Shown here: piece by piece, positions 22,620 through 31,879 of the stretch | How positions within the stretch are numbered: position 1 is the stretch's first letter | Layout of the letters: every line of letters starts with the position of its first letter | NCBI GenBank assembly: GCA_045653035.1 | Contig: JAZOLO010000010.1 | Coordinates: forward strand, 1-46,068 | Direction: 5' to 3' | Length of the DNA: 46,068 bases | Origin: RGIG6353 sp045653035 | Lineage (GTDB): Bacteria > Bacillota > Clostridia > Oscillospirales > SIG627 | The notes under the pieces: model-generated | What the model saw: only the letters and a program-made list of their open reading frames with translations | Databases searched by the model: none | Told to the model about the DNA's origin: nothing | Made by a program: the position numbers and the translations under genes

Positions 22620-25391
22620 ATGAAAAAAGCCATTGCATTTATTTTAGCTATTGCTCTCGCTTGTTCAAATACCGCCTTTGCATCAAGCGTTATATTTTCA
22701 ATATCACATAAAATATCACAAGGACTGACCTTTGAAGAAAGCACCTGTGTCACCGATGACGGCAAAGACAATCACACCTATACGTTTAAGTACGTACCGG
22801 GGCAGAGCACCTTTCCTGTGGTGGCATGGGGAGAAAGTCAGAAGTCGAGGAAAACACTCACAAAAATCGCATCCCTCTATGGTGAAAATGCGGTAGCAGG
22901 TGTAAACGCCGACTTCTTTAGCTTCCAGACAGGAATACCCCTTGGCTGTGTTGTAAGCGAGGGGAGGTTTTTATCCTCCGCCGTGAACAACAATGCTCTT
23001 GCGGTTTTTGAGGATGGCTCTCTTTATATCGGCACTCCCGACATAAAATCAACTATTGTGATTGACGGCGAAGAATTTAGCTTTTATTATAATAAATATC
23101 CTACGGTTTATTCACTCTACATAATGGACAGCACCTACTACCCGTCAACGGCATCCGATTTTTCCTGCCTCGAAATAGTGCTGAAGCCTACAGATACAAA
23201 CCTTAGTGTAGGCTCTACTGTAAAATGCACTGTCATGAACGTTCGTCCCAACACCTACAATAGCGAAATAGGGAAAGACAGATTTGTATTGACAGTCCCC
23301 GAAAGCCATGCCGCATATCCGCTTCTTTCAAAGCTTCACGTGGGTGAATCACTTGAAATAAACGTGACAGGCTCCGAAATATGGGAAAATGCAGAATACG
23401 TTATCGGCGGAGGTGGCATTATAGCCCGTGACGGTGTCTTTGTGCCCGAAGCCGCACAAGAATACAGCGACAAGGTAAGAAATGCCAGAACAGCAGTGGG
23501 AATATGCCCCGACGGCACGGGAATATTCTTTGCCGTCAACGGAAAAAAAGAAAACTTCAGCTCGGGCATGACGCTTGAAGAGCTTGCCAACACCATGATT
23601 GATATGGGGTGTGAAACGGTACTTAATCTTGACGGAGGAGGCTCTACAACGGTGGGGGTAAAGTATTCCCGCGACGGACAGCTTGAGGTAGTCAATTATC
23701 CTACCGATGGATATCCAAGAGGCGTTTCCAATGCAATTCTGTTCCTTAATACAGGCGTGTCCGACGGCAAAGCAGTAAGTGCCTCTCTTTTCCCTAATCT
23801 TCACTTTGTTTTACCTAATTCATCGGTGGAAATTCAAGAAACCTTCTTTGATGCTTCAATGACTCCTGTTCATGAAATAACTCCCGCCAACACAGAGTAT
23901 TTTTCGGAAAGCGTTGGCGTATCATTCGATAACGGAAGGCTTGTTATTGGTGATACGGACGAGCCGGAAATAAAAATATCGGCAGAGTACACGCTTGACG
24001 AAGAAACGGTACTCACTGCCGAAAAAAGCTTTTTTATTCCATCGAACCTTGACAACCTTTCGCTGAACGTGGTAAATCCTGTCCTTGAGGCTTTCGGTAA
24101 AACGTCACTTTCCACCTTTGCTGAGTATTACGGCTTTGAGGTCGCAAGCGATATCGGTGCTTTTAATTGGAGCTTTGAGGAGAATAATGCGGAGGAGCTT
24201 TCTGAGGGTGAGCTTGCAAGATGCGATATTGCAAGACTTCTTTCCGACGGAACAGTTGAGATACTTACGGATGAAATATTTACATCAGCCACACTTGTTG
24301 CGGAATATCAAGGGGTAACGGCAAGCATCAATATTTTTGTGGGATACCGTGACCTTATACTTGACGACTTTGAAAGCCTTGAAAAAGGCGAGGAGGATAT
24401 TCCTGCAAACGACACCGCCTTTCCTGTTGAAGGGGGATATAAAAGCGATACGGCGATTTTCCTTAAAAACGGCACCGCAATGTACGAAACGCCTTTGAAG
24501 CTCGACCTTTATCCAAAAAAAGTAACTGTGATGTATAAGGGTAAATATTCATCTCCCTCGGCGCTTCTTATAATCGGACCTGACGGTGAAAAGGTTGCAG
24601 TACCATATAGCGTTAAAACGGACTATTCCGAGATTACAGGGTGGAGTGAGCTTGAAGCAGTGCTTCCTTTGGATATGAACGGCACAGTGTATATAGCCTC
24701 TCCCTTTGCGTCTCCCTTTGAGCATGAGGCGGTAGTTGATAACCTTACAGCTTCCTATGGATTTACAGAGCCCGTTTTCGACGATACACAGGATAGCTGG
24801 GCGAAGGATTATATAATGAGCGTCTACGATATGGGGCTCATATCGGGATACACCGAAGACGATAAGACGCTTTTCGGGCCTAACCGCAATATAACGAGAG
24901 CGGAATTTGCAAAGCTTATAGCTCTCTTTAATAAATACACCCCGTCAGAAGAAGGAACCGTAAGCTACTTCAACGATGCAGGTGACATTCCGCTGTGGGC
25001 TGCTCCATACGTAACGGCAGTAGCCGAGAACAACGTGATGAACGGCAGGGCAGAGGGCGACGGAACACTCACCTTTGCACCCAGTGCTCCCATTACAAGA
25101 ACAGAGGCAATGCTTGTAATCTCCAGACTTATAGAAAACGAGGGAGATGCCGAGCTTAACTTCAACGACTCATCTTCTGTTCCCGAGTGGGCTGAGGAGG
25201 GAGTAAAAAAAGTGGTGTCAAGCGGTATAATAACAGGCTACGACGACAACACCTTAAGACCCGATAACAACATTACAAGGGCAGAGGCGGCAGTGGTTTT
25301 CTCAAGACTTTTTAATTATATATACCATAGCACAGGTATCCCAGAGACCGAAGAAAACAGCAATTTTCAAAGCCAAAATACAAGTACTTAG
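22620..25391 (+). CDS. S-layer-anchored phosphodiester glycosidase family (NAGPA) protein
   Basis: 923 residues. The signal peptide (1-21) ends in AFA. A phosphodiester glycosidase/NAGPA (DUF2233-like) domain spans about 60-380; marks are GVNADFFSFQTGIPLG and the strongly conserved NLDGGGSTT (near 336). A middle region of beta-rich sequence has one jelly-roll-like stretch (about 575-720). Three SLH domains (about 724-907), each with an ITRAE- or ITRTEA-type motif, should anchor it to secondary wall polymer. A Ser/Asn/Thr tail follows. It may remodel wall or exopolysaccharide phosphodiester linkages, which is inference from family. Confidence 0.87.
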   Translation: MKKAIAFILAIALACSNTAFASSVIFSISHKISQGLTFEESTCVTDDGKDNHTYTFKYVPGQSTFPVVAWGESQKSRKTLTKIASLYGENAVAGVNADFFSFQTGIPLGCVVSEGRFLSSAVNNNALAVFEDGSLYIGTPDIKSTIVIDGEEFSFYYNKYPTVYSLYIMDSTYYPSTASDFSCLEIVLKPTDTNLSVGSTVKCTVMNVRPNTYNSEIGKDRFVLTVPESHAAYPLLSKLHVGESLEINVTGSEIWENAEYVIGGGGIIARDGVFVPEAAQEYSDKVRNARTAVGICPDGTGIFFAVNGKKENFSSGMTLEELANTMIDMGCETVLNLDGGGSTTVGVKYSRDGQLEVVNYPTDGYPRGVSNAILFLNTGVSDGKAVSASLFPNLHFVLPNSSVEIQETFFDASMTPVHEITPANTEYFSESVGVSFDNGRLVIGDTDEPEIKISAEYTLDEETVLTAEKSFFIPSNLDNLSLNVVNPVLEAFGKTSLSTFAEYYGFEVASDIGAFNWSFEENNAEELSEGELARCDIARLLSDGTVEILTDEIFTSATLVAEYQGVTASINIFVGYRDLILDDFESLEKGEEDIPANDTAFPVEGGYKSDTAIFLKNGTAMYETPLKLDLYPKKVTVMYKGKYSSPSALLIIGPDGEKVAVPYSVKTDYSEITGWSELEAVLPLDMNGTVYIASPFASPFEHEAVVDNLTASYGFTEPVFDDTQDSWAKDYIMSVYDMGLISGYTEDDKTLFGPNRNITRAEFAKLIALFNKYTPSEEGTVSYFNDAGDIPLWAAPYVTAVAENNVMNGRAEGDGTLTFAPSAPITRTEAMLVISRLIENEGDAELNFNDSSSVPEWAEEGVKKVVSSGIITGYDDNTLRPDNNITRAEAAVVFSRLFNYIYHSTGIPETEENSNFQSQNTST

Positions 25392-25423
25392 AATTTTAAT
25401 GAAAAAAATTGCGTATAATTAGG

Positions 25424-25452
25424 TTGACAAATCTGTTTTATTGCTATAAAAT
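25424..25452 (+). promoter_or_regulatory. Promoter of riboswitch-controlled ATPase gene
   Basis: TTGACA (25424-25429), 17 nt, TAAAAT (25447-25452), just before the riboswitch. Confidence 0.75.
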
Positions 25453-25462
25453 GGTAGTGTAG

Positions 25463-25588
25463 ACTATAGGGAGTAGTCAGCGCCGCACGGCGCGTCAAGT
25501 CAACATCGACACGGCGAGAAATCGCTTGGCTTGAATTAAAAGACGAGACTATATGTAAGTTGGAGCTTACGTATACCCTCGTCTTTTG
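25463..25588 (+). promoter_or_regulatory. yybP-ykoY manganese riboswitch
   Basis: The consensus loop GGGAGTAG (25469-25476) is followed by a GC hairpin (CGCCG/CGGCG), a variable arm, and the second conserved loop GACGAGAC (25542-25549). P1 pairs CTATAG-type bases near 25464-25469 with CTATA at 25549-25553. The expression platform is a terminator in which AAAAGACGAG (25539-25548) pairs with CTCGTCTTTT (25579-25588). This stem would consume the second ligand loop and the 3' side of P1, so ligand binding should prevent termination, giving an ON switch for Mn2+. Confidence 0.88.
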
Positions 25589-25623
25589 TGCTATAGTAAA
25601 AAATTACTGAAAGGGAGAATTGT

Positions 25624-28248
25624 ATGAAACACTATCTTGAAGAAAAAGATGCGGTGCTCACTTCACTCTCATCTTCGGAAAGTACAGGACTTTCACAAAA
25701 TGAGGCGGCATCTCGTCTTGAAGGAAACGGCAAGAATAAGCTTATAGAGGGTAAAAAGAAGACTCTTATACAGAGGCTTATTGCCCAGATTGCAGACCCC
25801 ATGGTGCTTGTACTTATCGGTGCTGCATTCGTATCTCTTATAACGGCACTCATTGAGGGAGAACCTCCAACAGATGTTTTTATTATCCTCTCCGTTGTGG
25901 TACTTAACACCGTTCTCGGAGTCGTTCAGGAGAGCAAGGCTGAAAAGGCAATTGATGCACTCAAAGAAATGGCGGCGGCAACCTCCAAGGTTATACGCGA
26001 CGGAAAGCATACGGTAGTAAAGAGCGAAGACCTTGTGGTTGGCGATATTGTAATTCTGGAAGCGGGCGACGCAGTTCCTGCTGACGGTAGAATACTTGAA
26101 TCCGCAAGCCTTAAAATTGAGGAGGCGGCACTGACAGGCGAGTCGGTTCCCTCGGACAAATTTGACTACGCTCTCACTCCCTCAGAAAACGGAGATGTTT
26201 CTCTTGGAGACCGAAAGAACATGTGCTACATGGGAAGCGTCGTTGTTTACGGCAGAGGTTTGATGGTTGTTACCGCAACAGGCATGGACACCGAAATGGG
26301 CAAGATAGCAACTGCCATAACAGAGGCAGAGGAGGGTGAAACACCTCTCCAGAAGCGTCTTTCACAGCTTAGTGCACTTCTTACAAAGCTCGTTCTTGGT
26401 ATATGTGTATTTATGTTTGCCTTTACCCTTATAAGAAACGGAAGATTTGACCTTCATACCACTCTTGACACCTTCATGCTTGCAGTAAGCCTTGCGGTTG
26501 CCGCAATTCCTGAAGGACTTGCAGCGGTTGTAACTATCGTCCTTTCAATGGGCGTTACCAAGATGTCTAAGCAGAAGGCTATTATCCGACGTCTTACCGC
26601 GGTAGAAACCCTCGGATGTACTCAGATTATCTGCTCGGATAAAACAGGTACTCTTACGCAGAACAAAATGACGGTAGTAGATTTCTCAGGTGATAATGAA
26701 AAATTCCTTGCAACGGGAATGTCTCTTTGCTCGGACGCCGAGCCCGACGAGAGTGGCGAGGCAGTAGGTGAGCCCACAGAATGTGCCCTTGTAAACTACG
26801 CTACAAAGCTTGGACTGAATAAACACGAGCTAATTGAAAAATCTCCGCGTATCGGGGAAGTACCATTTGACTCGGGACGTAAAATGATGTCCACTATTCA
26901 CAGCGTAGACGGCAAGATTATCCAGTATACCAAGGGTGCTCCTGATGAGCTCCTTGCAAGATGTACCCATATTTTATCAGGCGGAAAGGAAGTTCCGCTC
27001 ACCAACGAAATCCGTTCTGCCGTTCTCGAAAAGAACACCGATTTTGCGTCTCAGGCACTTAGAGTTCTTGCCTGTGCATATAAGATTCATGATTCAGCCC
27101 CTGAGACTTACACCTCTGAGGCTCTTGAGAATAACTTAGTGTTCATGGGACTCGTTGGCATGATTGACCCTGTAAGACCCGAGGTTACAGATGCAGTTCG
27201 TGAGTGTGCGAAGGCAGGTATCCGCCCCATTATGATAACGGGTGACCACAAGGACACCGCAGTTGCTATTGCAAAAACTCTCGGCATTATAACAGATGCC
27301 TCCGAGGCAATTACAGGTGCAGAGATTGACAAGTACTCAGATGAAGAATTTGAAGAAATAGTCACAAAATTCTCGGTTTATGCACGTGTTCAGCCCGAAC
27401 ATAAGGTTCGCATTGTAAACGCATGGCGTAAGCTTGGATGCGTTACTGCCATGACAGGTGACGGAGTAAATGACGCTCCCTCGATTAAGAATGCCGATAT
27501 AGGTATCGGTATGGGTATAACGGGTACCGACGTTACAAAGAACGTTGCCGACATGATTCTAGCCGACGATAACTTTGCAACTATTGTCAGTGCTGTTGCA
27601 GAGGGCAGAAGAATATTTGATAATATCTGTAAATGTATTGAGTTCCTTCTTTCCTCAAATCTCAGTGAGGTTATAAGCATCTTTGTGGCAACCCTTTGCG
27701 GATTTACCATTTTGAAGCCCGCACATATTCTCTTTATAAATCTTGTAACCGACTCACTTCCTGCTCTTGCTCTCGGTGCAGAAAAGGCAGAGCCCGACAT
27801 CATGACGAGAAAACCGAGAAAGAGCAATGAGGGTATTTTTGCAAACGGTCTTGGAGTGAACGTAGCCTATGAGGGAGTAATGGTATCTGCAATAACTCTT
27901 GCGGCATATTTTATAGGTCACTTTATCGAATCGGGCAAATGGGAAATAACCCAAAGTGCTGATGGAATGACCATGGCATTCCTTGCAATGTCAATGGCTG
28001 AAATATTCCATTCGTTCAATATGCGTTCCCACGGCTCAATATTTAAGCTCAAAACTCACAACATGCTTCTTTTAGGAACGATGCTTCTTTCCTTGGCATT
28101 GACCTCGGTGCTTATTTTTGTACCCGCCCTCAGAGAAGTTTTCGACTTCGAGCCTATAAGCTTTGTAGAATATTCAGTAGCACTTCTCCTCGCCATTTCA
28201 ACAATACCCATTGTTGAATGTGTAAAGCTTGTTTGTAGAAAAAAATAA
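25624..28248 (+). CDS. P-type cation ATPase, probable Mn2+ (or Ca2+) exporter
   Basis: 874 residues, P2-type ATPase. Actuator motif LTGES is near 170, ion-site helix M4 is AAIPEGLAA near 294, and the phosphorylation site SDKTGTLT has its Asp near residue 339. TGDGVNDAPSIKNADIGIGMG forms the hinge, and M6 is NLVTDSLPALALG. These match calcium-type pumps of bacteria. The manganese riboswitch in its leader argues that export of excess Mn2+ is its main job, as for riboswitch-linked pumps in lactic acid bacteria. AAGGGAG precedes the ATG. It is a single-gene unit. Confidence 0.93.
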   Translation: MKHYLEEKDAVLTSLSSSESTGLSQNEAASRLEGNGKNKLIEGKKKTLIQRLIAQIADPMVLVLIGAAFVSLITALIEGEPPTDVFIILSVVVLNTVLGVVQESKAEKAIDALKEMAAATSKVIRDGKHTVVKSEDLVVGDIVILEAGDAVPADGRILESASLKIEEAALTGESVPSDKFDYALTPSENGDVSLGDRKNMCYMGSVVVYGRGLMVVTATGMDTEMGKIATAITEAEEGETPLQKRLSQLSALLTKLVLGICVFMFAFTLIRNGRFDLHTTLDTFMLAVSLAVAAIPEGLAAVVTIVLSMGVTKMSKQKAIIRRLTAVETLGCTQIICSDKTGTLTQNKMTVVDFSGDNEKFLATGMSLCSDAEPDESGEAVGEPTECALVNYATKLGLNKHELIEKSPRIGEVPFDSGRKMMSTIHSVDGKIIQYTKGAPDELLARCTHILSGGKEVPLTNEIRSAVLEKNTDFASQALRVLACAYKIHDSAPETYTSEALENNLVFMGLVGMIDPVRPEVTDAVRECAKAGIRPIMITGDHKDTAVAIAKTLGIITDASEAITGAEIDKYSDEEFEEIVTKFSVYARVQPEHKVRIVNAWRKLGCVTAMTGDGVNDAPSIKNADIGIGMGITGTDVTKNVADMILADDNFATIVSAVAEGRRIFDNICKCIEFLLSSNLSEVISIFVATLCGFTILKPAHILFINLVTDSLPALALGAEKAEPDIMTRKPRKSNEGIFANGLGVNVAYEGVMVSAITLAAYFIGHFIESGKWEITQSADGMTMAFLAMSMAEIFHSFNMRSHGSIFKLKTHNMLLLGTMLLSLALTSVLIFVPALREVFDFEPISFVEYSVALLLAISTIPIVECVKLVCRKK

Positions 28249-28255
28249 AGACAGA

Positions 28256-28290
28256 AAAACAGTTTGCATTTTAGCAAACTGTTTTCTTGT
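28256..28290 (+). terminator. Terminator of P-type ATPase gene
   Basis: AAAACAGTTTGC (28256-28267) pairs with GCAAACTGTTTT (28274-28285), continuing into T-rich sequence. Confidence 0.85.
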
Positions 28291-28318
28291 TGCACTTTTT
28301 ATTTTATTGTGATATAAT
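28290..28318 (+). promoter_or_regulatory. Promoter of cupin gene
   Basis: TTGCAC (28290-28295), 17 nt, TATAAT (28313-28318). Confidence 0.72.
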
Positions 28319-28358
28319 GTAAAAAAATGAAAAATTTTAAATGTAAGGAAACGTTTAT

Positions 28359-28703
28359 ATGTACAAAAAAATAGAACAACTGAAAACAGTGGCAAAGCTG
28401 AATAATCAAGGCAAAGAAAAAATGTTGAAGACCAACCTTGCAGATTTTGAAGAATGGAATCCGAAAGTCAGACTTTTTTCTTTGGTGCAGGTAAAACCAG
28501 GGGAAGAAGTGGAATATCACATGCACGTCGGAGAGAGTGAAACGTTTTTCATCCTTTCAGGAAAGGGTATCTACAATGATAACGGAAACGAGGTGGAGAT
28601 AGCTGCGGGAATGGTAACCTTAACTCCGTCGGGTCAAGGTCACTCCATTAAAAATACAGGTGATGAAATGCTTTCCTTCATCGCTCTTATCGTAGTTGAA
28701 TAG
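28359..28703 (+). CDS. Small cupin-domain protein
   Basis: 114 residues forming a single cupin barrel. Cupin motif 1 is YHMHVGESETFFILSGKG, with metal-ligand His residues in HMH and Glu in GESE. Motif 2 is PSGQGHSIKNTGDE with its His. Such small cupins act as isomerases, sugar or metal sensors, or have unknown roles. AAGGAAACGTTTAT precedes the ATG with a longer gap than usual. It is a one-gene unit with its own promoter. Confidence 0.85.
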   Translation: MYKKIEQLKTVAKLNNQGKEKMLKTNLADFEEWNPKVRLFSLVQVKPGEEVEYHMHVGESETFFILSGKGIYNDNGNEVEIAAGMVTLTPSGQGHSIKNTGDEMLSFIALIVVE

Positions 28704-28729
28704 TGGGGCTAAATTGTATATAAATGCAA

Positions 28730-28751
28730 TTCCAAATTAACTAACTTGGAA
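28730..28751. promoter_or_regulatory. Dyad upstream of permease gene
   Basis: TTCCAA (28730-28735) and TTGGAA (28746-28751) form a perfect 6-bp inverted repeat with a 10-bp AT centre, about 90 bp before the permease start. It looks like an operator half-site pair. No promoter could be placed with confidence. Confidence 0.35.
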
Positions 28752-28839
28752 ACTTGCGTTATAGCTTTTTTAATTTCGTTGGTTTGTTAACCTTTTTAGT
28801 ATATTACAGTATGATGATAAAATCAAAGGAGAAGTAAAA

Positions 28840-30114
28840 ATGATTCCTGCAATCGCACTTTTTGTTATAACCTACATACTCATACTCGCTTTTGGAAAAT
28901 ACAGAACGTATATAGCTCTTCTTTCGGGTGCAGTTTTTGTTTTAACAGGTATGCTCCCGATTAAAAATCTTTTTTCGTCAATTGATTTTAATGTTTTACT
29001 TATGATTATTGGAACAATGGGACTTGTTTCTTTATTTACCGAGAGCAAAATGCCCGCCATGCTTGCCGATATGGTTATGGAAAGAGTTCCAGACGTTAAG
29101 TGGGCGGCTGTTTCACTTGCTTTATTTGCAGGTATAATATCTGCCTTTGTCGACAATGTTGCGACGGTGCTTATGGTTGCCCCCATCGCTCTTGCAATAT
29201 GTAAAAAGCTTAATACTAATCCTGTGCCGTTTGTAATTGCAATTGCTGTTTCGTCTAATCTTCAAGGTGCTGCAACTCTAGTTGGTGACACAACGGCAAT
29301 TATGCTTGGTTCAGCACTCGATATGAGCTTTCTTGACTTTTTCTGGTATAAGGGCAGGCCAAGTATATTCTTCGCTGTAGAGCTTGGGGCTGTTCTCTCC
29401 GCACTAATACTTCTTTTCATATTCAGAAAAGAAAACAGCCCGATTTCAAAAAGAGAAGAACGTACAAAAGTGACTGATTTTGTTCCTACAATACTTCTTA
29501 TAATGGTTCTTGTACTTCTTATTGCAGCGTCATTTATCCCGAATAAACCTGATATAACAAACGGTGTAATATGCTGCACGTTGTTTTTAATCGGTCTATT
29601 GTATGCTACAGTCAAGAATAAAACTCTTTCGGCTGTAATAGCTCCTTTGAAGGAAATAGATTTTCAGACAATAGGAATCCTTGTGGGAATATTCCTGATG
29701 ATAGGCGGCATATCATCAATGGGGGTTATTGATGCACTTGCAAAACTTCTTGCAAAGACTGGCGGCGGAAATGTATTTGTGATGTATACTGTGATTGTTG
29801 TTGCATCTGTAATTATTTCTGCATTTATTGATAATATACCGTATGTTGCAACTATGATTCCTGTCATTGCAGGAATTGCGACTGCACTTAATATTGACGC
29901 TACACCTCTTTATTTCGGACTTCTTTCGGGTGCAACCTTGGGCGGTAACTGTTCGCCTGTGGGAGCCTCTGCAAACATTACCGGAATTGGTATTCTGAAA
30001 AAATCAGGATATACAGTGAAGAACAGTGATTTCTTTAAGATAGGAATCCCGTTTACGTTGGCGGCAGTAGTGCCCTCATATATTTATATTTGGTTAATGT
30101 ACGGTTTTAATTAA
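28840..30114 (+). CDS. SLC13/ArsB-type ion-coupled permease
   Basis: 424 residues with about eleven hydrophobic segments and the inverted-repeat layout of the ion transporter superfamily. Paired hairpin motifs are AFVDNVATVLMVAPIALAI with SNLQGAATLVGD in the first half, and AFIDNIPYVATMIPVIAGI with GATLGGNCSPVGASANI in the second. The family includes dicarboxylate/citrate, arsenite and Na+/H+ carriers; the substrate is not readable. AAAGGAGAAG precedes the ATG. It is more AT-rich than the genes to its left. Confidence 0.83.
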   Translation: MIPAIALFVITYILILAFGKYRTYIALLSGAVFVLTGMLPIKNLFSSIDFNVLLMIIGTMGLVSLFTESKMPAMLADMVMERVPDVKWAAVSLALFAGIISAFVDNVATVLMVAPIALAICKKLNTNPVPFVIAIAVSSNLQGAATLVGDTTAIMLGSALDMSFLDFFWYKGRPSIFFAVELGAVLSALILLFIFRKENSPISKREERTKVTDFVPTILLIMVLVLLIAASFIPNKPDITNGVICCTLFLIGLLYATVKNKTLSAVIAPLKEIDFQTIGILVGIFLMIGGISSMGVIDALAKLLAKTGGGNVFVMYTVIVVASVIISAFIDNIPYVATMIPVIAGIATALNIDATPLYFGLLSGATLGGNCSPVGASANITGIGILKKSGYTVKNSDFFKIGIPFTLAAVVPSYIYIWLMYGFN

Positions 30115-30221
30115 GAATTTTATAAATATTTTTTTGAAAAAGTATTGGACATTAAAGTTTTTTAATTCTCAGACATATAATTAATCAAATAAGTCATATC
30201 ATTTGAAAGGAGAAGATAATT

Positions 30222-31487
30222 ATGGTATTAGGAAATGTAATGGTAGGTCAATCCGGAGGACCGACAGCTGTTATCAATTCTAGTCTTGCCGGTGTGTATA
30301 AAACGGCAATTGATTGTGGTTGTAAAAAGGTTTACGGAATGGTCAATGGAATCGAAGGATTGTCACAAAACAAATATATAGATATGTCGGACTGTATTAA
30401 AAGCAATCTTGAAATTGAACTTCTGAAACGAACACCAGCATCTTTTTTAGGTACATGTCGTTATAGGTTGCCAAATGTGAATGTCGAAAGCGAGGTTTAC
30501 GAAAAAATATTTATCATTCTAAAAAAATTAGATATTAAATATTTTTTCTATATTGGTGGAAACGATTCGATGGACACTATAATGAAGCTTTCCGACTATG
30601 CGAAAATTGTAGGCTCGGACATACGTTTTATAGGTATTCCAAAAACTATTGACAACGATTTGGCTGTGACCGACCATACACCGGGTTACGGTTCGGCATC
30701 TAAATACATTGCAACTGCAATAAAAGAAATAATATGTGATGCTAATACATACATTACAGACTCAATTACTATTATTGAAATTATGGGTCGAAATGCTGGA
30801 TGGCTTACCGCTGCATCTTCGTTGTCAAAGTGTGAGGATTGTATGGGACCGGATCTCATCTATCTTCCGGAGAGATTTTTTGATTACAATGAATTTTTAA
30901 AAAAGGTGCTGGAAATAAAAAAAGAGAAAAAAGTTGTAACAATAGCAGTTTCCGAAGGTATAAAAACAAGTGACGGTAGGTATGTTTGCGAAAAGAACAG
31001 AAACAATAATGTTACAGATTCGTTTGGTCATAAATTACTTGGCGGAACTGCTATGTATCTTTCTGATTTTTTTATTGAGAATACAGGGATTAAAACAAGA
31101 GGAATTGTTTTTTCAACTCTTCAGCGTTGTGCCTCTCACATGGTTTCGCGCTGTGATATAGACGAGGCATATATGGCAGGTGCAGATGCAGTGAAGGCAG
31201 CTTTGGATGGTCAAAATGGGAAGATGATTGTTTTTCAAAGGATATCCAATAGCCCATATTTAATATCAACCGGGCTATGTGATATTGATATAATAGCAAA
31301 TAAAGAAAAGTGCGTACCGGATAATTTAATTAGCAGTGATGGGGTTGGGGTTACAAAGGAGTTTGAAGAGTACGCTAGACCGCTTATAATAGGTGAGCTT
31401 TATCCTTTTATAGTTGATGGGTTACCCAGACATCTTCATCTGGGGGATAAGAGTATAAATACCAGCATAAATCCTACCGGTATGTAA
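30222..31487 (+). CDS. pfp: Phosphofructokinase, probably PPi-dependent
   Basis: 421 residues of the PFK-A superfamily. GGPTAVINSS (residues 12-21) binds the phosphoryl donor. The donor loop reads GGNDSM instead of GGDGS, and the catalytic loop is PKTIDNDL with Lys where ATP enzymes have Gly. Those two changes are the established marks of pyrophosphate use. GRNAGWL and the C-terminal regions are normal. AAAGGAGAAG precedes the ATG. The gene is clearly more AT-rich and uses AAA and ATA far more than flanking genes, suggesting a different origin. Confidence 0.85.
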   Translation: MVLGNVMVGQSGGPTAVINSSLAGVYKTAIDCGCKKVYGMVNGIEGLSQNKYIDMSDCIKSNLEIELLKRTPASFLGTCRYRLPNVNVESEVYEKIFIILKKLDIKYFFYIGGNDSMDTIMKLSDYAKIVGSDIRFIGIPKTIDNDLAVTDHTPGYGSASKYIATAIKEIICDANTYITDSITIIEIMGRNAGWLTAASSLSKCEDCMGPDLIYLPERFFDYNEFLKKVLEIKKEKKVVTIAVSEGIKTSDGRYVCEKNRNNNVTDSFGHKLLGGTAMYLSDFFIENTGIKTRGIVFSTLQRCASHMVSRCDIDEAYMAGADAVKAALDGQNGKMIVFQRISNSPYLISTGLCDIDIIANKEKCVPDNLISSDGVGVTKEFEEYARPLIIGELYPFIVDGLPRHLHLGDKSINTSINPTGM

Positions 31488-31498
31488 ATAACACAGCG

Positions 31499-31600
31499 GT
31501 ATTTCCTATAATATACATAAAAGAGAAGCTTTACAGTTTTGCATTTGAACTTTCTGATGATGAGCTTTATGATTTTTATATCATAAGAAGGGCTTTATGA
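31499..31600 (+). pseudogene. Possible 3' remnant of an unidentified gene
   Basis: An open stretch ending in TGA (31598-31600) reads KEKLYSFAFELSDDELYDFY and then IIRRAL. It looks like real protein sequence, but it has no start codon or ribosome binding site. I cannot name it. It lies in the 392-bp gap behind the PFK gene. Confidence 0.3.
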
Positions 31601-31661
31601 GAGCTGTGAAAATAAACTGAAAAAGCAAAGATATTTTTTAGAATAATAAATTGAACAGGAT

Positions 31662-31692
31662 GCAACCTTGATTTCAGGTTGCTTCTTGTTTA
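31662..31692 (+). terminator. Terminator downstream of PFK gene
   Basis: GCAACCT (31662-31668) pairs with AGGTTGC (31676-31682), followed by TTCTTGTTTATTT. A second small hairpin GCAAC/GTTGC is at 31787-31801. Confidence 0.6.
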
Positions 31693-31826
31693 TTTAAATT
31701 TATATAATACTTGTAAAGAAAAATATGCAATATTATGTATATTCTTTTATTTTTTTGTGCTAATATTTAAGTAAAAACAAAAAAACGCAACCTAGAGTTG
31801 CAAATAAATTCAAAGAAAAGTTGGTG

Positions 31827-31861
31827 GATAATATATATCGCTTTTGATAATATGATAATAT
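31827..31861 (+). promoter_or_regulatory. Three GATAATAT repeats before the HTH-mutase gene
   Basis: Direct repeats at 31827-31834, 31846-31853 and 31854-31861, spaced 19 and 8 bp, end three bases before AAGGAG. They overlap any plausible -10 (GATAAT), with TTGGTG at 31821 as a weak -35. The position suits an autoregulatory operator for the HTH domain encoded just downstream. Confidence 0.45.
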
Positions 31862-31879
31862 AAAGGAGCGTTGATATAA

